NCBI GenBank assembly: GCA_028278755.1
Contig: JAPYOI010000162.1
Location: 1-5,976, forward strand
Direction: 5' to 3'
DNA length: 5,976 nucleotides
From: Poriferisodalis multihospitum
GTDB lineage: Bacteria > Actinomycetota > Acidimicrobiia > Acidimicrobiales > Poriferisodalaceae
The position numbers and the translations under genes are program-made. Under the pieces are notes generated by a model that did no database searches, was not told where the DNA came from, and saw only the letters and a list, made by a program, of their open reading frames with translations. Below, piece after piece: positions 1-5,976 of this stretch (within the stretch, counting starts at the first letter, position 1; each line of letters opens with the position of its first letter).

Positions 1-1
1 C

Positions 2-289
2 ATCGAGTCGCTGGTGCCGCGTCAGTACCTTGAAGCCATCGGCGTCGAGCCGATCGGCTCTCGCACGTACGAGATGGCAGACGGCCGTCGGCTGCAACTT
101 GACATCGGCCTTGCTGAGCTCGAGTTCATGGACGAGACGGTCGGCACCACCGTGGTGTTCCTCGACGACGACGTCGAGCCGCTGTTGGGCCTCACTGCGC
201 TGGAGTCAGCAGGCATCGAGGTCGACCCACGCAACCAGCAGCTCAAGCGCTTGTCCGCCGTGCGGCTCAAGGCACTCGCCACGCACTGA
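2..289 (+). CDS. Retropepsin-like (clan AA) aspartic protease, C-terminal part (5' end outside window)
   Basis: The frame is open from the first bases of the window to TGA at 287-289, giving 95 visible codons. The GTG at 14 encodes an internal valine of 'SLVPRQYLEAIGV' rather than a start, because the homologous stretch sits inside the fold. Members of this family are small single-domain proteases of about 110-140 aa with an Asp-Thr/Ser-Gly-Ala active site followed shortly by a 'x-L/V-P-xx-x-L-xx-L/I-G-V' helix. Here that helix is the first thing seen, so the catalytic aspartate should lie only a few codons before the window. Visible family marks are 'ADGRR' followed by alternating beta strands, 'VVFLDDDVEPLLGLTALESAG' (the conserved G-x-x-x-L near the end) and 'VDPRNQQL'. 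No signal peptide or membrane segment is visible in this part. The physiological substrate is unknown for most bacterial members. The protein stops 81 bases before the next gene and has no evident functional link to it. The family call rests on the C-terminal pattern only. Confidence 0.75.
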   Translation: MESLVPRQYLEAIGVEPIGSRTYEMADGRRLQLDIGLAELEFMDETVGTTVVFLDDDVEPLLGLTALESAGIEVDPRNQQLKRLSAVRLKALATH

Positions 290-298
290 GTCCCGCCG

Positions 299-316
299 GC
301 TGCGCTCGCCCGCAGC
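299..316 (+). terminator. Weak GC hairpin after the protease gene (possible terminator)
   Basis: A perfect 6-bp inverted repeat, GCTGCG (299-304) and CGCAGC (311-316), with a 6-base loop begins 10 bases after the protease stop codon. No T-run follows, so it does not meet the usual rule for intrinsic terminators. GC-rich actinobacterial hairpins lacking a T-run have been proposed to terminate, but a stem this short can arise by chance in GC-rich DNA. Confidence 0.2.
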
Positions 317-357
317 GAAGCGGTGCCGACTGGCCCACGCCTGTCGCACCCCCTGCA

Positions 358-363
358 TAGTGT
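358..363 (+). promoter_or_regulatory. Candidate -10 element (TAGTGT) for a leaderless transcript of the nuclease-helicase operon
   Basis: TAGTGT fits the actinobacterial -10 consensus TANNNT and ends 7 bases before the GTG at 371. That is the spacing expected if transcription starts on the first base of the start codon. It is one of the few AT-containing spots in the 290-370 gap. No convincing -35 hexamer is found 16-19 bases upstream. A hexamer this degenerate is easily matched by chance, so this is a suggestion from position rather than a firm promoter call. Confidence 0.3.
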
Positions 364-370
364 CGCCCGC

Positions 371-3300
371 GTGACCGACCCAGCGGCTGCGGCCGTGCCA
401 GAGCCTCTTGGCGACGGCTGGCCGCGTGCCTGCCATGACGGCAGCGGGCTGCGTGTGATGCCCGTGGAGTTCGGCGAGCCCGCTCGGCGGGCACTCATTC
501 GGCTCGTATCGGAGGCCAAGGCGTCCGATCCGCTGGCGCCGGTGACAGTGATCGTCTCGTCGAATCCGGCGCGGATGGAACTGAGGCGCGCGGCGGCGCG
601 GAACACGTCGCTGCAACCGGGCAGCGACGCCCAGGGCGTGGCTGCGCTCGAAACGCTCACCTTGACATCGCTGGCCGAACGCCTGGTGGCCGAGCAACGC
701 AAGCAAGCGGGCGACTTGGTCATCGAGGCCGCCGTGCGCAACGAGCTGCGGGAAACGCCTGGTCTGTTCGAGCCGGTGGCCGAGCACCCCCAGACCGCCG
801 CGGCGCTGGCCCGGGCATTCGGCGAGGTGCGTGGGCTGTCGGCCGGCGAGCGCCGACGTCTCGGCGCGATGTCCGAACGCGCTGCGGCGGTCGTGGAGCT
901 GTGCCAACGCGTCCACGAGTCACTGAGCCCAAAGTGGTTCGACACGGCCGAGTTGCTCGAGGCTGCAACCGCCAATGCGTTGGCTGGCGCCGGTGCACAG
1001 ATGCTCGGCGAGCTGGGTCGGCTCGTGCTGTACCTGCCCCGGCGGCTGTCGGTGGGCGAGGCTCGGCTGGTCGGCGCGCTCGCCGGTTTCTGCGCTGCCG
1101 AGTCAGACCTACCGATGCTCATCGGGGTCACCGGCGACGAGTCGGGTGACGACGCGGCCCATGCGGTGTGCGCCCGGCTCGGCGTGTCGATGCCGACTGC
1201 GGCACCGGCTTCGACTGGGGCAGGCGTGACAGCGCAGCAGATCATCAGCGTGACCGACGCCGACGAAGAGGTCCGCACGGTGCTGCGGTCGGCCATGGCC
1301 GACCTCGACGCCGGAATCGCGGCGTCCGACATCGCTGTGTTCTACGGCCCCGAGACGCCCTACGGCCGAGCTTTCGAAGAACAGTTCGAGGCTGCAGGCA
1401 TCGGCACCTACGGCAGTACCGCGCGAACGCTGGCCGAATCGACCTACGGGCAGTTCGCATTGCGGCTCACCGCATTGGCTGACGCTCGGCTGCCCGAGCC
1501 TCGCCTCGCTCGCCGAGACGTCTTCGATCTGCTCGCAGGCGCGCAGGTACCCCGCCGTGCGGCCGGCGAACACCGCGACGGCGAGAGCTTCTTCATTCCC
1601 GACTCGAAGTGGGAGCATCTCGCCCGCGCGGCCCGGGTGGCGGGCGGCGACGACTGGAGCGTCCGGCTCCCGGCACACGCCGGCGAACTGGATGCGCGCG
1701 CCGAACGTGAGCGCTCCAGCGAAGATCCGAGTACGCGCCGCATCGAGTGGCTGCGCGACGAGGCAGTCGAGTGCCGCCGTCTCGCCGAGTTCATCGCAGA
1801 GCTGCGAAGCCATCTCGAAGCGGGCCGCTCACGGCGAACGTGGCCGAGCCTGTGCAATTGGATTCGCGCGGCGCTGCACCGATACGTGGGTCATGTCGGG
1901 CGTGCTCCGTGGACGCTCGATTGGCCCGAGTGGCAGACACATGCCGCAGAGCGGGTGCTCGAAGCACTGGATCGGCTGTCGGAGCTGGGCGCTGTCGAAT
2001 CGCGTGTCGGTCTCGCCGCCATGACCCAGGCCCTGTCCGACGAGCTGTCTGACCCGCACGGACACCGCGGCGTCACCGGCACGGGTGTGTATGTCGGGCC
2101 GCTGAGCCGCGCCCTCGACTTGGCGCCTCGCAGCGTCTACGTCGTCGGTCTCGTCGAAGGCATCCTGCCCCGGCGACAGACGCCCGACAGCCTCATCCAC
2201 GACGACGAACGCCGAGCCGTGGGCCATGCCCTGCCGTCGAGCGCCGACGCTGCAGCCGACGAGCGCCGTGCACTGCTCGCGGCGTTGGCGAGTGCAAGCG
2301 GGCGCAGCACACTCACCGTGCCGCGAGGCAACCTGCGCCAGAGTGCTGAGTACGTGCCCTCCCGCTGGCTCGCGCCCACCGTCAGGGAGCTGACGGCCGA
2401 TTCGGGCCTGTTCAGCGACGGCTATGTGAGCGGGGAACGCCTGCGCGCTGCAGCACACGACGACTCGGTGCAAGGGATCGCCGAGTCGCCGTCGTATGTC
2501 ACCGGTGTGCTGACGGCCGCGTTTCCCGCTACCGAGCAGGAGTTCGACTCAGCGAGCGTGTGGGCGATGACGCCGGCTGAGCGGGATGCGGTCGATCATC
2601 CGCTGTTCGATGATCCAGCCTTCAGCGCCGGTGTCGCAATGACCGTTGCACGGCACAGCAGTCGCTTCACCCGGTTCGACGGCAACCTCTCGGCAGTCAT
2701 CGACGGCGACGCGGCATTCGCTGAGGTGATGTCGCCCTCGCGGTTGGAAGCGTGGGCAGCGTGCCCGCGACGATTCTTGTTCGAGCACCTGCTTGAAGTA
2801 CGTGTGATCGAAGAGCCCGAAGCGCTGCTCCGACTGTCGCCCGGCGAGCGCGGCAGGCTCATGCACGCGGCCATCGATGAGTTCTTCCGCTCGTTCGATG
2901 CACTGCGAGACAGCGCAGTCGGCTCTCATGAGGACGCCGACATCGCCGATGCCGACAGCGAGTGGCCTCACCTGCCGCCGGGCCCGCAGCGGGCACCCGA
3001 AGACCGCGACCGGGCCCATCTCGTCGCCATCGGACGGCGCTTGGCCGAGCGGGCCGAGCGACACGGTCTCACCGGCCGCACCGTGCTGTGGGAACGCGAT
3101 CGCGACATGCTCCTGGCCGATCTAGAGGAGCTGCTGGCCAGAGATGAGTCGCGAGACGCCGCAACACGCGGGCAGATCCTCAGCTCGGAGTTCCGGTTCG
3201 GGCTCGACGGCGGCGCCGCGGCGGTCGCATACGACCTCGAAGACGGCACCACCGTGCGGTTTCGCGGTGTGGTGGACCGCGTCGAGCGCCGGGCCGACGG

Positions 3301-3763
3301 GTCGGTGATTGTCGTCGACTACAAGTCCGGAAGCGCTCGCAGCTTCCGGCAGCTCAACGGTGACGACCCCACCCTCGCCGGCACGAAGCTGCAGCTTCCG
3401 GTCTACGCGCTCGCGGCCGCTAAGCACTTCGCTGCCGGTGACGTGACCGCTGCCGTCGAGCACGCCGCGTACTGGTTCATCACCGGCCAGCCGGGGCGAT
3501 GGTCGTGGCTGGGGCTCGGCGTTGACCGTCGGCTCATGGACCGGTTCGGCCGTGTCGTGAACATGATTGTGTCGGGCATCCGCGGCGGGGTGTTCCCTGG
3601 CCATGCCGAGATCGGGGACGACCGCAGGGGCTACACGGTGTGCCCGTACTGCGACCCCGACGGGCTCGGCACCGCCGAGGTCCGCCGTGACTGGCTGCGC
3701 AAGCGCAGTGACGGCGCGTTGGCCGGATTCGTCGCCTTGGTCGAACCCGAGGCGATGTCATGA
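371..3763 (+). CDS. AddB-like PD-(D/E)XK nuclease subunit of a RecBCD/AddAB-type helicase-nuclease
   Basis: Predicted nuclease subunit that trims DNA strands unwound by the downstream helicase during double-strand break repair in the cytoplasm. The length, 1130 aa, is normal for AddB. The N-terminal two thirds is a decayed superfamily 1 helicase fold without a Walker A motif. Recognisable remnants are 'DADEEVR' (about 296-302), 'DIAVFYGPETPYGRAF' (from 320) and 'VYVVGLVEGILPRR' around G593-G597, followed by 'DDERR' at 611-615. The RecB-type nuclease domain starts at 'SPSRLEAWAACPRRF' (788, Cys798). It keeps His832 ('RLMHAAIDEFF'), Asp969 ('VVDRVE'), Asp983-Tyr-Lys985 and the Gln1008...Tyr1012 motif ('QLPVY'), so it should be active. 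C-terminal 'CPYC' gives Cys1091 and Cys1094, but Gly1100 stands where AddB proteins usually have the last Fe-S cysteine. Start: GTG 371 was chosen for its TANNNT box. GTG 323 would add 16 residues, and ATG 458 (29 residues shorter, 'MPVEFGEP') is also possible; none has a clear Shine-Dalgarno. The stop overlaps the helicase start. Confidence 0.85.
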   Translation: MTDPAAAAVPEPLGDGWPRACHDGSGLRVMPVEFGEPARRALIRLVSEAKASDPLAPVTVIVSSNPARMELRRAAARNTSLQPGSDAQGVAALETLTLTSLAERLVAEQRKQAGDLVIEAAVRNELRETPGLFEPVAEHPQTAAALARAFGEVRGLSAGERRRLGAMSERAAAVVELCQRVHESLSPKWFDTAELLEAATANALAGAGAQMLGELGRLVLYLPRRLSVGEARLVGALAGFCAAESDLPMLIGVTGDESGDDAAHAVCARLGVSMPTAAPASTGAGVTAQQIISVTDADEEVRTVLRSAMADLDAGIAASDIAVFYGPETPYGRAFEEQFEAAGIGTYGSTARTLAESTYGQFALRLTALADARLPEPRLARRDVFDLLAGAQVPRRAAGEHRDGESFFIPDSKWEHLARAARVAGGDDWSVRLPAHAGELDARAERERSSEDPSTRRIEWLRDEAVECRRLAEFIAELRSHLEAGRSRRTWPSLCNWIRAALHRYVGHVGRAPWTLDWPEWQTHAAERVLEALDRLSELGAVESRVGLAAMTQALSDELSDPHGHRGVTGTGVYVGPLSRALDLAPRSVYVVGLVEGILPRRQTPDSLIHDDERRAVGHALPSSADAAADERRALLAALASASGRSTLTVPRGNLRQSAEYVPSRWLAPTVRELTADSGLFSDGYVSGERLRAAAHDDSVQGIAESPSYVTGVLTAAFPATEQEFDSASVWAMTPAERDAVDHPLFDDPAFSAGVAMTVARHSSRFTRFDGNLSAVIDGDAAFAEVMSPSRLEAWAACPRRFLFEHLLEVRVIEEPEALLRLSPGERGRLMHAAIDEFFRSFDALRDSAVGSHEDADIADADSEWPHLPPGPQRAPEDRDRAHLVAIGRRLAERAERHGLTGRTVLWERDRDMLLADLEELLARDESRDAATRGQILSSEFRFGLDGGAAAVAYDLEDGTTVRFRGVVDRVERRADGSVIVVDYKSGSARSFRQLNGDDPTLAGTKLQLPVYALAAAKHFAAGDVTAAVEHAAYWFITGQPGRWSWLGLGVDRRLMDRFGRVVNMIVSGIRGGVFPGHAEIGDDRRGYTVCPYCDPDGLGTAEVRRDWLRKRSDGALAGFVALVEPEAMS
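3749..3763 (+). promoter_or_regulatory. Shine-Dalgarno GAGG and ATGA stop/start overlap coupling the two subunits
   Basis: GAGG at 3749-3752 lies 7 bases before ATG 3760, a normal ribosome-binding distance. The ATG shares bases with the TGA (3761-3763) that ends the nuclease gene. The arrangement settles the helicase start and implies translational coupling, which would help keep the two subunits in a fixed ratio. Confidence 0.75.
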
Positions 3764-5976
3764 ACCAGCCCCCCGCCCACGTCAGCACAGCGGAGTCGTC
3801 ATCGACCGCTCATGACGCGGGGCGCGAACCTGCCGACGCAGCCGAGCGCGGACGTGTCTCGCAAGAAACCGGCACGACGATGTTCGTCGAAGCGGGAGCG
3901 GGCACCGGCAAGACCCGCGCCCTGGTGGAGCGCATCGTCGCGCTCGTGAGCGGGCCCGATCCGGTTGCTGTTGACGAACTGGCAGCGATCACGTTCACCG
4001 ACAAGGCAGCAGCGGAACTGCGCAATCGCATCCGGGCAGGGCTCGGCGCACAGCTTGCCGATGCACCCGAGGATCCGGAGGCAGACCTGCTGCGCAACGC
4101 ACTCGACGGGCTCGATGCCGCCGCGATCTCCACCCTGCACGGCTTCGCCCGCCGCATCCTTGCCGAGCACGCCATCGAGGCGGGTCTGCCGCCCAGATTC
4201 GAGGCGCTTGACCAGATCGCCAGCGAAGTCGACTTCGCCGAGCGCTGGGATCGGTTCACCGACGAGCTGTTCGACGACGACGCGGCGCGCTGGGCCATCG
4301 AGGTGCTCGACGCCGCGGACGTCGACCTGGGGCAGCTCAACGAGGTCGGCGTGGCCTTCAACGCCAACTGGGACCGCATTCGCTGCGCCGTCGAGATTCC
4401 CCAGGCAGGCACGGTCGACACCATCGACGTGGTGGCAAGAGGACGCACGCTGTCCGACCGGCGTGTCGAATGCAGCGTGGACGACGACCGAGCCTTGGCC
4501 CGATTCGGGCAGCTCGACGAGTTCGTGGCACGGCTCGCCGCTGCGCGTGACGACGCTCAGCGCATCGCTGTGCTGACCGATGCCGAAGATTCCGCCGCCG
4601 GCGTGCCGAAGATCGGCAACGTCGGCAGCGGGAAGAACTGGTTCGACCTGTCCAGCATCCGGGCAGGCTTCGTGGAGCTGCGCGAGCTGTGCTCGCAGGT
4701 CGCCGCAGCCGCACTCAGCGACGCCGTCGCCCTGATCTGTGATCGGATTGCCCGCTTCACGCTCGATGCCGCCGAACAGCGTCACGCGGCCGGTCGGCTG
4801 GAGTTCCACGACTTGCTGGTCCGGGCACGCGATCTGCTCCGGCACTCGCCGCCCGCCCGCGCCTCACTGCACCGGCGCTACCGGCAGATCCTGCTCGACG
4901 AGTCTCAGGACACCGATCCGATCCAGCTAGAGATAGCGACGCTCATCGCCGGCGACGTCGGCGACAGCGGCGAACCCGGCAGCGTGAACATCGCCGACGG
5001 CGAACGCTTCGAGCCCGAGGCGTGGTCTGGCGTGGGCGTTGCACCGGGCCGGCTGTTCTTCGTGGGCGATCCGAAGCAGTCCATCTACCGCTTTCGCCGG
5101 GCCGACATCGGGCTGTATCTGAGCGCACGAGATCGTTTCGGCACCGAGATCGGTTCGCTGACGAAGCTGCGAGTCAATTTCCGTTCGGCTGAGCCGATCA
5201 TCGACTGGGTCAACGCAGTCTTCGCCGATCTGATCGACGGCGACCCCTCCGGTGCCGGCGCCGGCTTGCAGCCCGCATACACACCGTTGATGTGCTGGCG
5301 ACCGGCCATCGGTCCGGGACCGGCCGTGGTGACGCTTGGCCAGCTCCCGCACAGCACTAAGCAGCAGGGCGGTGTTCACACGGCGGCGAGCATCCGTGAG
5401 GCCGAAGCGGCCGACATCGCTGCGCTCATCGGCGAGATGCTCGACGACGGTTGGCAGGTGGAGGACCGCCACACCGGGCAGTTGCGGCCCGCCACGCTGG
5501 CCGACATCGCCATCTTGGTGCCGACCCGCACCGGCCTGCCCCAGCTCGAGCAGGGATTGTCCGACGCTCGGATCCCCTATCGGCTCGAAGCGTCGGAGTT
5601 CGTCTGGCGCAGCCGCACCGTACGAGACCTCATGATGTGCTTGCGCGCCGTCGCCGACCCCGACGACGAACTCGCCGTGGTCAGCGCGTTGCGCACGCCG
5701 ATCTACGGATGTGGCGACGACGACCTGTACCGCTACTACCGGGCAGTCCGCTCGTGGAGCTGCTTCGCATCGGACCTGTCGAGACTTGCGGAGGGCCACG
5801 CTCACCCGGTCGCGCGAGCCCTAGCCCATCTGCGTGAGTTGTGCGAGCAGCACACCGAGGTGTCTCCCGCGACCCTCCTCGATCGCCTCGTGCGCCAGAG
5901 GCGGCTGCTCGAACAGGCCGCCGTGGGGTCGCCGCAGCGTGAGGTGTGGCGCCATGTCCGCTACGTGATCGATCAA
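3760..5976 (+). CDS. AddA-like UvrD/RecB-family superfamily 1A DNA helicase, cut by window end
   Basis: ATP-driven 3'-5' DNA helicase expected to be the motor of the complex with the upstream nuclease. The frame is open for 739 codons to the window end, with no stop. After a polar 35-residue N-terminus come motif I 'AGAGTGKT' (45-52, Lys51-Thr52 for ATP), motif Ia 'ITFTDKAAAELR' (77-88), 'STLHGFARRIL' (124-134), the family segment 'RLEFHDLL' (346-353), motif II 'DESQDTDP' (380-387, Walker B Asp-Glu), motif III 'GDPKQSIYRFRRADI' (436-450) and motif IV 'NFRS' (473-476). The second RecA-like domain follows with 'DIAILVPTRTGLPQL' (from 582) and 'LRTPIYGCGDDDL' (around 645-655). All motifs that should lie in the window are intact. 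Motifs V and VI and any C-terminal nuclease domain lie beyond it. Full AddA proteins are about 1100-1250 aa, so roughly a third or more is missing. A classic Q motif is replaced by 'AERGRVSQETGTTMFVEA'. PcrA/UvrD identity is unlikely given the RecB-like 'DTDPIQ' and 'QSIYRFR' and the AddB-like partner. Confidence 0.9.
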   Translation, partial: MNQPPAHVSTAESSSTAHDAGREPADAAERGRVSQETGTTMFVEAGAGTGKTRALVERIVALVSGPDPVAVDELAAITFTDKAAAELRNRIRAGLGAQLADAPEDPEADLLRNALDGLDAAAISTLHGFARRILAEHAIEAGLPPRFEALDQIASEVDFAERWDRFTDELFDDDAARWAIEVLDAADVDLGQLNEVGVAFNANWDRIRCAVEIPQAGTVDTIDVVARGRTLSDRRVECSVDDDRALARFGQLDEFVARLAAARDDAQRIAVLTDAEDSAAGVPKIGNVGSGKNWFDLSSIRAGFVELRELCSQVAAAALSDAVALICDRIARFTLDAAEQRHAAGRLEFHDLLVRARDLLRHSPPARASLHRRYRQILLDESQDTDPIQLEIATLIAGDVGDSGEPGSVNIADGERFEPEAWSGVGVAPGRLFFVGDPKQSIYRFRRADIGLYLSARDRFGTEIGSLTKLRVNFRSAEPIIDWVNAVFADLIDGDPSGAGAGLQPAYTPLMCWRPAIGPGPAVVTLGQLPHSTKQQGGVHTAASIREAEAADIAALIGEMLDDGWQVEDRHTGQLRPATLADIAILVPTRTGLPQLEQGLSDARIPYRLEASEFVWRSRTVRDLMMCLRAVADPDDELAVVSALRTPIYGCGDDDLYRYYRAVRSWSCFASDLSRLAEGHAHPVARALAHLRELCEQHTEVSPATLLDRLVRQRRLLEQAAVGSPQREVWRHVRYVIDQ

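Noticed and set aside
14..289. Treating GTG 14 as the true start of the protease gene
   Set aside because: The frame is open to the window edge, and the residues before and after GTG 14 match the interior of the aspartic protease fold. A start there would leave no catalytic aspartate motif.
323..370. Extending the nuclease start to GTG 323
   Set aside because: The 16 extra residues (from 'MPTGPRLSHPL') look like translated spacer, there is no Shine-Dalgarno, and the TANNNT box would fall inside the gene. It cannot be excluded.
22..1332. 436-codon open frame on the minus strand
   Set aside because: It lies antisense to the protease and the well-supported nuclease gene. Its product is Ser/Arg/Ala-rich low-complexity sequence with no family motif, as expected from the complement of a GC-rich gene.
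3799..4845. 348-codon open frame on the minus strand within the helicase gene
   Set aside because: The plus-strand frame has helicase motifs I, Ia and 'STLHGF' in order over the same bases. The antisense product shows no recognisable domain.
4927..5805. 292-codon open frame on the minus strand
   Set aside because: It mirrors the helicase region containing motifs III and IV. Its composition is that of a reverse complement of GC-rich coding DNA, with no family signal.
1..5976. CRISPR array, tRNA/rRNA, insertion sequence or toxin-antitoxin pair
   Set aside because: No regularly spaced repeats, terminal inverted repeats, transposase motifs or tRNA-like cloverleaf were seen by eye. The coding sequence is nearly continuous.

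Overview
The window is GC-rich, gene-dense bacterial chromosome read entirely on the plus strand. The protein style suggests an actinobacterium, quite possibly Acidimicrobiia. The clues are the helicase opening 'FVEAGAGTGKT...ITFTDKAAAELR', the nuclease ending 'YCDPDGLGT...RRDWLRKR', high G/C at third codon positions, and a GTG start that may be leaderless. The lineage is inferred from family resemblance recalled from memory; no search was run.

Layout: (1) Positions 2-289 hold the C-terminal part of a small retropepsin-like (clan AA) aspartic protease whose start lies before the window. (2) Positions 290-370 are a short gap with a weak GC hairpin just after the stop and a TANNNT -10-like hexamer just before a GTG codon. 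(3) Positions 371-3763 hold a complete AddB-like protein of about 1130 aa, with a degenerate helicase fold in the N-terminal two thirds and a PD-(D/E)XK (RecB-type) nuclease domain at the C-terminus. (4) From 3760 to the window end runs an AddA-like UvrD/RecB-type superfamily 1A helicase. It overlaps the previous gene by ATGA and is cut by the window edge after 739 codons, before helicase motifs V and VI.

The last two genes form a two-subunit helicase-nuclease in the addB-addA order also found in Bacillus (rexB-rexA in lactic acid bacteria). Such complexes process double-strand DNA ends: the AddA motor unwinds, the nuclease domains trim the strands, and RecA is loaded for recombination repair. 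Here the AddB-like subunit keeps all visible nuclease residues but has no Walker A motif. It also has glycine where the last of the four usual iron-sulfur cysteines would be expected. I see no new system. Points worth a second look are the incomplete Fe-S cysteine set, the possible leaderless start, and the question of whether the helicase carries a second nuclease beyond the window. There are no RNA genes, mobile elements, CRISPR arrays or long repeats, and no gene-free stretch over 300 bases.
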